This document shows positions 1 through 6,187 of a stretch of DNA of 8,525 bases, piece by piece (within the stretch, counting starts at the first letter, position 1; every line of letters begins with the position of its first letter). The notes under the pieces were generated by a model. That model was not told the origin of the DNA. It worked only from the letters and a program-made list of their open reading frames with translations, and searched no databases. The stretch spans positions 1 through 8,525 of the forward strand of contig JADGCE010000051.1 in NCBI GenBank assembly GCA_015229095.1, in the 5' to 3' direction. A program made the translations under genes and the position numbers. Origin of the DNA: Magnetococcales bacterium. GTDB taxonomy: Bacteria; Pseudomonadota; Magnetococcia; Magnetococcales; Magnetaquicoccaceae.

Positions 1-50
1 TGGTCTCACCGTTCAGAAAAAATGGGTACCCTGGGGATAAATGGACGCTT

Positions 51-435
51 ACCCTTCAGCTTGGTGATATCCCATGTCCAGACATGATTGGGACCTGTGG
101 CTTCCAATTCTGGCTTTGAGTAATGCGGATGCCTCCGTTGGTTTCTCCGTTCCTTCACCCCGTATTCATCGCCCAGAACCCGGTACATGGTTCTGACAGA
201 ACACAGATAAACCCCTTCATTCAACAGGATGGCATAAATCTCTGCCGGTGCCTTGTCCACGAAACGTTCAGAAAAGAGTGCTTCCAAAACATCATGCCGC
301 TCTTTATCCGCCAGTGTCAGAGGTGGTTTTGGCCTGGACAAGACAGCCGATTGGGTGAGCGTCTTTGTCCTCTGTCCCCTGTAAAAGGTGGTGCGGTCGA
401 TCCCCAGAGCCACGCACACGGGTATACCAATAAAA
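51..435 (-). pseudogene. IS3-family transposase (OrfB) remnant, truncated at both ends
   Basis: Reading the minus strand, this stretch encodes the N-terminal part of an IS3-type OrfB transposase. It begins near a helix-turn-helix segment (ALGIDRTTFYRG) and continues through a region typical of the family (LFSERFVDKAPAEIY, GVYLCSVRTMYRVL, then RRHPHYSKPEL). It ends with the start of the DDE integrase core, GPNHVWTWDITKLKG, which carries the first catalytic Asp. Right after KLKG, at about position 51, the homology stops and the frame runs into unrelated residues and a stop. The remaining catalytic Asp and Glu are therefore missing. On the other side family resemblance fades at about 430-435, and no OrfA or terminal inverted repeat is visible. 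Nothing inside the remnant is frameshifted. It cannot encode an active transposase. Family assignment rests on remembered motifs. The open frame continues to about 905, but that part is antisense to the next gene's promoter and start and does not look like transposase. Confidence 0.85.
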
Positions 436-646
436 CATCCACCAATCCTCAAGAATGCTTGCGAAACAGGGATCCCCCTTGCCTGTGGGGCGCTGCGTGG
501 CGGGGGTGTTGCACCGCCTGCATGGGAACGGTTGTCCCTCCTTCTTGCCACAATGCGGATCCACCAGAAACCGACTGCCGCGTTCCATGGTGATCGCCGT
601 GTTGCGTGGCACTCTCCCTGGGTGCCCGGCCTGATTGAACATGGCG
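436..646. other. Stretch without a recognisable gene between the IS remnant and the promoter
   Basis: Frames stay open here on both strands, but none gives a protein I recognise or has a convincing ribosome binding site. The plus-strand frame that runs into the Sel1-PEGA gene would give an unusual, non-conserved-looking N-terminal extension ahead of a signal peptide, so I treat it as untranslated upstream DNA. The segment probably holds upstream promoter sequences and decayed insertion-sequence flank. Confidence 0.5.
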
Positions 647-663
647 TGGCATCTATTTTGCAT
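647..663 (+). promoter_or_regulatory. Putative sigma-54 (RpoN) -24/-12 promoter
   Basis: The sequence is TGGCAT, five bases, then TTGCAT. The invariant GG (648-649) and GC (660-661) have exactly the spacing required by sigma-54 holoenzyme (12 bp from G to G). It matches the TGGCAC-N5-TTGCA consensus except for T in place of the final C of the -24 element. The predicted transcription start is about 673, giving a leader of roughly 78 nt to the ATG at 751. A sigma-54 activator gene lies in the same window, which makes the site more credible. It could still be a chance match in a single intergenic region. Confidence 0.6.
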
Positions 664-692
664 TTGACAAAGCACGATGGGCAACGGATAAT
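664..692 (+). promoter_or_regulatory. Near-consensus sigma-70 promoter for the Sel1-PEGA gene
   Basis: A perfect -35 hexamer TTGACA (664-669) is followed after exactly 17 bp by GATAAT (687-692), five of six matches to the -10 consensus. The predicted start is about 699-700, leaving about 50 nt of leader before the ATG at 751. The promoter lies inside the longest possible open frame (which begins at 388). This supports the downstream start codon, because initiation here would exclude the upstream part of that frame. It directly abuts the putative sigma-54 element. Confidence 0.7.
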
Positions 693-750
693 AACAGGAT
701 TTTTGACGATATCTGCCCCGAACGCCGGGAGGCACCGCAAGGGATCTGGC

Positions 751-2955
751 ATGATTTTGACCGCCACCAATCGCATCCAACCACTGGCATCGCCAACCCG
801 GCCTCCCTGCAGAGAAAGGGCAGGGCTGCTGAAGGGCTTTCTGTGCCTGCTTCTTCTCTTGCTGATGCCCGGCGCTGGGCGTGCACAGGAGAGTGATGTC
901 AACAAGGTGACCTCCCTGCTGGAGCGCTTCGATCATGCGGCCCGTCAGGGGGATGCTGTGGCCCAGACCAACCTGGGGGCCATGTATCTGCACGGGGTAG
1001 GCGTGCGACGGAATGTGAGCAAGGCCCAGTACTGGTTCCAGCGCGCTGCCGAACAGGATGAAGGGTTGGCGCAGTTCAACCTCGGCGTGCTGGCCCAGGA
1101 GGGGCAGGGTGGCAGCCGCGACGATCAAAAGGCGGTGCATTGGTTTCGTCGGGTGGCCTCCCAGACCAACCGCAGCGACCAACTCTATCCCCTCATCAAA
1201 GGCTGGGCCCAACTGAAGCTGGGGTTTATCTATTACGAGGGGCGGGGCGTCGCCAAAGATTATCAGGAGGCCATGGCCTGGTTCAGGCGGGCAGCAGAAC
1301 GGGGCATTCTCATGGCCCAGGAGATGCTGGCCCAGATGTATGCCCAGGGATTGGGGGGGAGCGTCGATGACAAACGGGCCTTTTTCTGGTACGAACAGGC
1401 GGCCCGCCAGGGCAGCAGCAGCTCCGAAAAAGCGCTACAAACTCTTTCCAAAAAGCTGACCCCGCAGCAACAGAGTGAAGCCCGGGCCCTGGAGCCGCAG
1501 CCCCGGATGGAGGGCAAGGATCCCCCCATCAGCACCATTCCGGCTTCATTGGCTGGCGTGGTCACCCCGCAGGAGTGGCCGTTGACGGTTGTCACGCAGC
1601 CCGCCGATGCCTTGGTGCGTCTTTTGAATATTCGCCCTGCCTACACCCCCGGCATCGCACTGAAACCCGGTAAATATCACCTGGAGGTCAGCCGCAGCGG
1701 CTATCGGACGGAAAAACTCTGGGTGACGGTGCAGGAGAGCGCGGTCAAGGTGGAGGTCGCCTTGACCCCGGAGTCGACAGCCCAGGAACAGGCACCCCAG
1801 AACGCCGCACAGGGTGCCAAAGAGCAGACAACCCGGAAGCCCCTGACAGCGCCTCCCGTCAAAACAGCCCATTCAACAGCGGAGCCCTCTCCCGGGTTGC
1901 CGGACAAGGCGTCGTTGTCAGAGTCGTCGACCGCCCCGGCCTCTTCTGCGCCAACGGCAGCAGCGGCTGCCCCAGCCAAGCCGGCACTCTCTCCGCCCCG
2001 TACCGAACCTGTCGTGCCACAAGCCCCTGTGGCCAAGCCCGCATCGCCACCCAAAAAAGCGGCCTCGTTCTCTGCGCCCCGACCTGCGTCGTCAGACTCC
2101 CCGGCATCCCGGCAGGCGGTGACGGATTCGGCAGACAAAAAAGCCCCGTCAACCCGGCAAGCAGCTGTCACCCACCCCAAACAGCCTGTCAAATTCCCGA
2201 TGCCACGGAAAGCGGGGAGAGGCTCCGTTCCCTCTCCCGTACCGGACTCCATGCCGGCCTGCCCAGTGGCCGAGCAGCCCCCGGCAAGCAAGCCCAAGCG
2301 GTATGCCCTGACCGTGCAGAGCGATCCTGAGGATGCGCATGTGCAGATTGCCAACGGAAAAATACCCTACCAACCGGGTCTCTCCCTGGCGCCGGGACGT
2401 TATCCCCTGACGATCTCCAAAGAGGCCTTTAAAACCCGGCAGTGTTGGGCGGAGATCGCGGATCGGGATGTGGATTTGGCGGTTGCCCTGCGCCCGGTCG
2501 CTCCGGGAGAGCTGCATCGGTTGACCATTCAGCCCCAGCCGACCGATGCCCTGGTGCGCCTGCTCAATATCCGGGCGCCCTACCGGCCCGGTATCCTGCT
2601 GGAGTCTGGCTCCTATCAGGTGGAGGTTTCCAAAAAGGGTTATAAAACCGAGCGTCGTACTCTGGAGTTGGGCAATACAGACAGGACGGTGCCCATTCGT
2701 CTGGTCGAGTTGCCCCTGCAGGCGCGTCCCACCCTGACGGTTGTACCGGTTTTGCAGGGGGTGCAGATCCGCATCTTGAATGCCGATCAACCCTACCACC
2801 CAGGGGTGCCGTTGGCTCCAGGTCGCTATTTGTTGGAGCTGGTCAAGCCGGGTTTCAAGACCCAGCAACGTTGGGTGGAGCTGTCGGAGCAGGATGTCAA
2901 GGTGGAGGTGGCTTTGGAGGAGGATGGCGCGGCGGTGCCGGGCGCGAACCAATAG
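751..2955 (+). CDS. Exported Sel1-repeat and PEGA-domain protein
   Basis: This is a 734-residue protein; I recognise the domains but not a named gene. A basic N-terminus and Leu-rich core (residues about 28-39) end in GAGRA-QES, a good signal peptidase I site, so the protein should act in the periplasm or at the envelope. Four Sel1-like (TPR-type) repeats follow at about 69-105, 106-150, 151-187 and 188-222, with the usual A-L-Y-G-G-A-W-A pattern. One PEGA-like beta domain sits at 276-340. A Pro/Ala/Ser/Lys-rich linker spans about 341-515, and three more PEGA domains sit at 517-582, 589-654 and 660-724, each with a PG-x-Y core. Sel1 repeats usually mediate protein contacts; PEGA domains occur in surface and envelope proteins. 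The linker could span peptidoglycan, which is inference. The start at 751 is chosen because AAGGGA lies 6 nt upstream and strong promoter elements lie just before it. A start at 388 would put 121 odd residues ahead of the signal peptide. Confidence 0.88.
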   Translation: MILTATNRIQPLASPTRPPCRERAGLLKGFLCLLLLLLMPGAGRAQESDVNKVTSLLERFDHAARQGDAVAQTNLGAMYLHGVGVRRNVSKAQYWFQRAAEQDEGLAQFNLGVLAQEGQGGSRDDQKAVHWFRRVASQTNRSDQLYPLIKGWAQLKLGFIYYEGRGVAKDYQEAMAWFRRAAERGILMAQEMLAQMYAQGLGGSVDDKRAFFWYEQAARQGSSSSEKALQTLSKKLTPQQQSEARALEPQPRMEGKDPPISTIPASLAGVVTPQEWPLTVVTQPADALVRLLNIRPAYTPGIALKPGKYHLEVSRSGYRTEKLWVTVQESAVKVEVALTPESTAQEQAPQNAAQGAKEQTTRKPLTAPPVKTAHSTAEPSPGLPDKASLSESSTAPASSAPTAAAAAPAKPALSPPRTEPVVPQAPVAKPASPPKKAASFSAPRPASSDSPASRQAVTDSADKKAPSTRQAAVTHPKQPVKFPMPRKAGRGSVPSPVPDSMPACPVAEQPPASKPKRYALTVQSDPEDAHVQIANGKIPYQPGLSLAPGRYPLTISKEAFKTRQCWAEIADRDVDLAVALRPVAPGELHRLTIQPQPTDALVRLLNIRAPYRPGILLESGSYQVEVSKKGYKTERRTLELGNTDRTVPIRLVELPLQARPTLTVVPVLQGVQIRILNADQPYHPGVPLAPGRYLLELVKPGFKTQQRWVELSEQDVKVEVALEEDGAAVPGANQ

Positions 2956-3006
2956 ACCGGGGCATGGGATGGCCCTGACCGACAGACAGACCTTTGTTGA
3001 CCGTGC

Positions 3007-3048
3007 CCTTTCTCGGAGGCGGACAGGCTCCGAAAGGAGGCGTTTTTT
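3007..3048 (+). terminator. Possible intrinsic terminator after the Sel1-PEGA gene
   Basis: CCTTT-ct-CGGAG (3007-3018) can pair with CTCCGAAAGG (3028-3037) around a 9-nt loop. This gives a 10-bp stem with a 2-nt bulge, or a perfect 6-bp TCGGAG/CTCCGA core. Six T residues follow at 3043-3048, but five bases (AGGCG) separate stem and T-run, so it is not a textbook terminator. It lies in the 110-bp gap between the Sel1-PEGA stop and the Nudix start. If it works, the Nudix gene gets only read-through or needs its own promoter, and I see no clear one. Confidence 0.35.
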
Positions 3049-3065
3049 CGGCGTGGGAGGTGCCG

Positions 3066-3506
3066 ATGCACATTCGTCCCTCTGGTGTGCTTGTGCAAGA
3101 CCAGAATCTGTTGACCATGTGTTATCACTATGCGGGGCGGGAACGGTTCAACCTGCCGGGTGGCAACCTGGAACCGGGCGAGGAGCTGACGGCCTGTTTG
3201 ATGCGGGAGTTTGCAGAGGAGTTGGATCTGGAGATCGCTGTGGGGGAGCTGCTCCTTTGTGCCGAAACGGTGGCGGGAGAACGGCACGTTCTCCATCTGG
3301 TATTCCGCGTGCTGCCCATGGCGGGAACGCCCTGTCTCAACACCGCCCAGACCCGTGCCGTGCGTTTGCAGTGGCTTCCCTTGCAGATGCTGGCGGAGAC
3401 CTCTCTCTATCCCGGCCTTGCGCCAGAGCTGGCAAGCCGGTTGTCCGGGCAGCGCCCGGCAGGGTCCATATACCTGGGCCGCCTGCAACAGGAGTGGTTT
3501 ACCTGA
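3066..3506 (+). CDS. Nudix hydrolase family protein
   Basis: The 146-residue product is a compact single-domain Nudix protein, a family that hydrolyses nucleoside diphosphates linked to another group, usually with Mg2+. The Nudix box is at residues 33-55: G33, E39, then R47-E48-F49-A50-E51-E52, so the catalytic REUxEE core is intact. The glycine normally two residues after EE is Asp (D54), a mild deviation. FNLPGGNLEPGEE leads into the box, as in ADP-ribose or (d)NTP-type members, but the substrate cannot be told. There is no signal peptide, so it is cytoplasmic. The start at 3066 is preceded by GGGAGG 5 nt upstream. A TTG at 2994 in the same frame would add 24 residues but has no good binding site and would place the hairpin inside the coding region. 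It follows the Sel1-PEGA gene by 110 bp and converges with the coiled-coil gene. No functional link to the neighbours is evident. Confidence 0.88.
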   Translation: MHIRPSGVLVQDQNLLTMCYHYAGRERFNLPGGNLEPGEELTACLMREFAEELDLEIAVGELLLCAETVAGERHVLHLVFRVLPMAGTPCLNTAQTRAVRLQWLPLQMLAETSLYPGLAPELASRLSGQRPAGSIYLGRLQQEWFT

Positions 3507-3528
3507 TTCTTTCGCTATTCCTGACAGA

Positions 3529-4170
3529 TCACTCCAGCAGTGCGAACGAACGCAGCACAGCGGCCAGTTTTGCATCCTCCTTGGCCAGTTCCCGCAGGGC
3601 GGTCAGGAGTGTGTGCAGGCGGGTGATGTTGGTCTGCAGGTTGCGCGCATCGTGGAGCTGTTTCTGTTCAAGACTCTGCATCTTCTCTTCAAGGGGCTGC
3701 AGGAGGGCCTGACGCGCCCGGCTGGTACGCGGAAACAGAGCCAACAGCAGCAGAATGACCGTGCCGAACAAAACCAGTATGGCTCGTTCATAGAGCTCCA
3801 CGCGTTTGTGCATCTCACCCCGCCACTCTTCGGCCCGTTTACCGCTCTCCTCGAACCGTTTGTGCAGATCCTTGCTCAACTCCTTGAATTTTTTGTTGCT
3901 CTCCCCCGAAAGACTCTCCGTTTGTTTGCCCACATCCTCAACGATCTTGCGTGTCTCCTCCATCTGTTTGCGGAGCATTTCCAGAGTTTTATAGCTCTCC
4001 GTGCCGCGTTGTTGCAGCTCCTGCTGTCCCTGCTTCAGCATCTCCATGTCAGACAGACGGCCCTCTTCTTCCTGGGCAAGGGCAGGGGACGCGGCCTGCC
4101 ACAACAGCAGGGCACCCCCAACGATCCATGGCACGCATCGAATTTTTGAATGGTTTTTGGGTTTGGTCAT
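3529..4170 (-). CDS. Exported coiled-coil protein with one internal membrane segment, function unknown
   Basis: I do not recognise a family. The 213-residue product starts with a signal peptide (hydrophobic core about 14-27, likely cleavage ALA-QEE after residue 32). A long, highly charged helical segment follows (about 38-126), rich in Lys and Glu with heptad-like spacing, which looks like a coiled coil. A strong transmembrane segment lies at about 129-146, followed by basic residues (PRTSRAR). A second helical segment fills 150-213. If the signal peptide is cleaved, the coiled coil is periplasmic and the C-terminal helix cytoplasmic, a layout suited to linking the two sides of the inner membrane. 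The ATG at 4170 is the start that directly precedes the signal peptide. Its best Shine-Dalgarno-like run (AAGGGG) is about 12 nt away, so initiation may be weak or coupled to the lipoprotein gene ending 16 bp upstream. It is the last gene of the putative operon, and its stop lies 22 bp from that of the Nudix gene. Confidence 0.82.
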   Translation of the reverse strand: MTKPKNHSKIRCVPWIVGGALLLWQAASPALAQEEEGRLSDMEMLKQGQQELQQRGTESYKTLEMLRKQMEETRKIVEDVGKQTESLSGESNKKFKELSKDLHKRFEESGKRAEEWRGEMHKRVELYERAILVLFGTVILLLLALFPRTSRARQALLQPLEEKMQSLEQKQLHDARNLQTNITRLHTLLTALRELAKEDAKLAAVLRSFALLE

Positions 4171-4186
4171 CGGAAATATTCGCCCC

Positions 4187-4663
4187 TTATTGTCGCGCAG
4201 CACTGTCGGCCTGTGCCAGCAATGCCATGGCACGGCGCAACTCCTTGCCCAGTCTGCGGGTCTCCTCACGAATCGGGTCCAGCGTGGCACGGAACTCCTG
4301 AATCACCAACCGCCGTGCCTCATCGGCAGACTTGCCCGCCTTTTTTGCCTGGGCAATGGCCTCGGTCACCTGCACGCGACGCTTGTTCAGCAGGGCGTGG
4401 TAGGCTTGGGCCTGTTCGTTGAACGCCTCTTGATGTTTTTGTACCCGTTCCCGCAGGCGTTGATTTTTTTCCTGCCAATAGGTGGCGGGGGCCATGTGAC
4501 GCTGCACGGTCTGCAGGATGTCGTCGTTGGCATACAGCTCGTTTTCCACATCGGCACGCTGGCCCGATCCTTCCGGACCACAGCCAGCCAGAAGCAGCAG
4601 CATGCCGGCGACTGCCATTCGCAACGAGGATCGCCCAAAGCGACCGTGTGTGGGGGATCTCAT
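4187..4663 (-). CDS. Small helical lipoprotein, function unknown
   Basis: The 158-residue product begins with a basic n-region (MRSPTHGRFGRSSLR), a Leu-rich core and a lipobox L-A-G-C at 25-28, so Cys28 should be lipidated and the mature protein membrane-anchored. The residue after Cys is Gly, not Asp, which by the E. coli sorting rule would favour the outer membrane. The mature part is almost entirely predicted helix, rich in Arg, Gln, Glu and Ala (for example EKNQRLRERVQKHQEAF and EETRRLGKELRRAM), consistent with a coiled coil. I recognise no named family. GAGAGAGGG about 7 nt upstream supports the ATG at 4663. The gene starts 21 bp after the sigma-54 activator gene and ends 16 bp before the coiled-coil membrane gene, so co-transcription is likely. 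Two consecutive envelope helical proteins suggest they may interact, which is inference. Confidence 0.85.
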   Translation of the reverse strand: MRSPTHGRFGRSSLRMAVAGMLLLLAGCGPEGSGQRADVENELYANDDILQTVQRHMAPATYWQEKNQRLRERVQKHQEAFNEQAQAYHALLNKRRVQVTEAIAQAKKAGKSADEARRLVIQEFRATLDPIREETRRLGKELRRAMALLAQADSAARQ

Positions 4664-4684
4664 GGGTATCCCTCTCTCCCAGGC

Positions 4685-6172
4685 CTAGCGGGCGGCATAT
4701 TCATTGAGTTTATTGCGCAGGGTGCGAATGGAGATACCCAGCAGTTCGGCGGCTCGGGTACGGTTGCCGTTGACCTCATCCAGGGTGCGAAAGATCAAAA
4801 ATTCCTCCATTTCCCGCACGGTGGTGCCGACGGGCAGGTGCAGACGTTGTTTTTCCTCTTCATCCACGCCGGCCAACAGCGGTTGGTTGGGCTCTGACAA
4901 GGCAATCTGGACGGCCGTACTGCCACCCTGGGCAGAGGCGCGGACGCTGGCGATGATGGGTATGTCAATCATCAGATCTTCCGGTTGAATTTCCCGTCCC
5001 TCTGCCATCAGCAGGGCACGGTGGACAACATTTTCCAGTTCGCGGATATTGCCGGGCCAGTCATATGCCTGCAGCGCGGTCAACGACAGGTTGGAAAACG
5101 GGATATTGTTGCGTCCCAGTTCGGCGACAAAGCGGACCCGGAAATGTTCGCTCAGTTGCAGAACATCCTTGGGACGGTCGCGCAGGGGGGGCAGATGCAC
5201 GGGAAAGACATTCAGGCGGTAAAACAGATCCTCGCGAAATTTGCCGTGATCCACCCATTGCCGCAATTCCCGGTTGGTGGAGGCCACCACCCGCACATCC
5301 AGGGCAATGGGACTGCGCCCTCCGACCGGATCCACCTCCCGCTCTTGCAGAACACGCAGCAGCTTGGCCTGCAGATTGAGGGACATTTCGGAAATTTCAT
5401 CCAGGAAGATGGTGCCACCGTTGGCTTGTTGAAATTTGCCTTTATGGTCCACCATGGCACCGGTAAAGGCCCCCTTGGCATGGCCAAAGAGTTCAGATTC
5501 CAACAAATTTTCCGGCAATGCCGCGCAGTTGATGGCGATGAACGGCCCTTTGTTGCGATTGGAAACCTGGTGCAAAAAACGGGCGATCAGCTCTTTGCCC
5601 GTGCCGCTCTCGCCCTGGATCAATACCGTGGCATTGGTTTGACTGACCCGCCGCACCTGCATCAGGATGCGGCGCATCTGCTCGTCATTGGTGATGAGTC
5701 GCCGACCACGTCCCAATTCGGGATCAAAATATTGATTGCCAAAACTGCCCCACAAACCCGCCAGCTTTTCTTCATCCACCGGCAGGAGAAAATAGTCGGC
5801 GGCCCCCACATCGATGGCTTCCCGGGCATCGGTGACGCTGCCCCGGCAGGCGGCGGCCAGAACAGGCAATCCCCGAAAGAGAAAGGTCAACTCGCGGATC
5901 AGTTCCAAGGCATTGCGCACCGTCTCCACATCCACCACCACCAGACTGGCGGGCCTGTGGGAGAGGTGTTGGCGCAGGTGCTGTTTGATCTCCGAAGCGT
6001 CAGCCAGCAGCAGCGGGGAGACGCCGAGGGCGCGAAACTGGGAGGCCAACTCCAGCAGCGGCTCCTCCTGCCCCCCCACCAGCACCACGTGCTGATCTTT
6101 GACCGGACCGACCGGTCTGGCAGCGACTGCATCAGGAGGAGGATAGGTTTGTCTGTCCATCATGGTGGTCAT
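4685..6172 (-). CDS. Sigma-54-dependent transcriptional activator, FlbD/FlrC-like, with degenerate receiver domain
   Basis: The 495-residue protein has the standard order receiver-like domain (about 28-135), AAA+ domain (about 160-385) and Fis-type helix-turn-helix (about 469-491). The AAA+ part is intact: Walker A GESGTGKE (187-194), the sigma-54-contacting GAFTGA loop (234-239), Walker B GGTIFLDE (252-259), the FREDLFYRLN segment (312-321) and WPGNIRELEN (372-381). It should therefore use ATP to open sigma-54 promoters. The C-terminal GNRTRAAELLGISIRTLRNKLNEY-type helix-turn-helix closely resembles FlbD, FlrC and FleR, so a flagellar role is likely but not proven. The receiver keeps an Asp at the phospho-acceptor position (D81) but lacks the usual acidic pair, Thr and Lys. 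The start at 6172 overlaps the upstream stop as ATGA and has GGAGG 7 nt upstream. An in-frame start at 6232 would overlap the upstream gene by about 60 nt and is less likely; ATG at 6163 is a minor alternative. Genes on both sides are in the same direction. Confidence 0.93.
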   Translation of the reverse strand: MTTMMDRQTYPPPDAVAARPVGPVKDQHVVLVGGQEEPLLELASQFRALGVSPLLLADASEIKQHLRQHLSHRPASLVVVDVETVRNALELIRELTFLFRGLPVLAAACRGSVTDAREAIDVGAADYFLLPVDEEKLAGLWGSFGNQYFDPELGRGRRLITNDEQMRRILMQVRRVSQTNATVLIQGESGTGKELIARFLHQVSNRNKGPFIAINCAALPENLLESELFGHAKGAFTGAMVDHKGKFQQANGGTIFLDEISEMSLNLQAKLLRVLQEREVDPVGGRSPIALDVRVVASTNRELRQWVDHGKFREDLFYRLNVFPVHLPPLRDRPKDVLQLSEHFRVRFVAELGRNNIPFSNLSLTALQAYDWPGNIRELENVVHRALLMAEGREIQPEDLMIDIPIIASVRASAQGGSTAVQIALSEPNQPLLAGVDEEEKQRLHLPVGTTVREMEEFLIFRTLDEVNGNRTRAAELLGISIRTLRNKLNEYAAR

Positions 6173-6187
6173 TTGGCAACCTCCATG
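6169..6187 (-). promoter_or_regulatory. ATGA stop/start overlap with strong ribosome binding site
   Basis: On the minus strand the TGA of the TPR gene (6171-6169) shares two bases with the ATG of the activator gene (6172-6170). GGAGG lies 7 nt upstream of that ATG, inside the last codons of the TPR gene. This fixes the activator's start and indicates translational coupling between the two proteins. Confidence 0.85.

Noticed and set aside
608..626. Inverted repeat GGCAC-N9-GTGCC upstream of the sigma-54 element as an activator binding site
   Set aside because: Arms of five bases in GC-rich DNA are common by chance, and its centre (about -56) is closer than usual for an enhancer site. Not supported without conservation.
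388..750. N-terminal extension of the Sel1-PEGA frame starting at 388
   Set aside because: It would put 121 unremarkable residues before a signal peptide, overlaps the IS remnant, and lies across the promoter elements at 647-692. The ATG at 751 has a well-placed AAGGGA.
436..905. Minus-strand open frame continuing the transposase to 905
   Set aside because: No transposase-like sequence beyond about 435. The rest is antisense to the start of the Sel1-PEGA gene.
1701..2354. Minus-strand Gly/Ala-rich frame opposite the Pro/Ala linker
   Set aside because: Its low-complexity composition is the antisense image of the Pro/Ala-rich linker, not an independent gene.
2994..3065. TTG start for the Nudix protein at 2994
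   Set aside because: No ribosome binding site, would add 24 residues outside the Nudix fold, and would make the hairpin coding. ATG 3066 is better placed.
4001..4897. Plus-strand open frame opposite the lipoprotein and the activator 3' end
   Set aside because: It crosses several real genes antisense and shows no domain or start signal.
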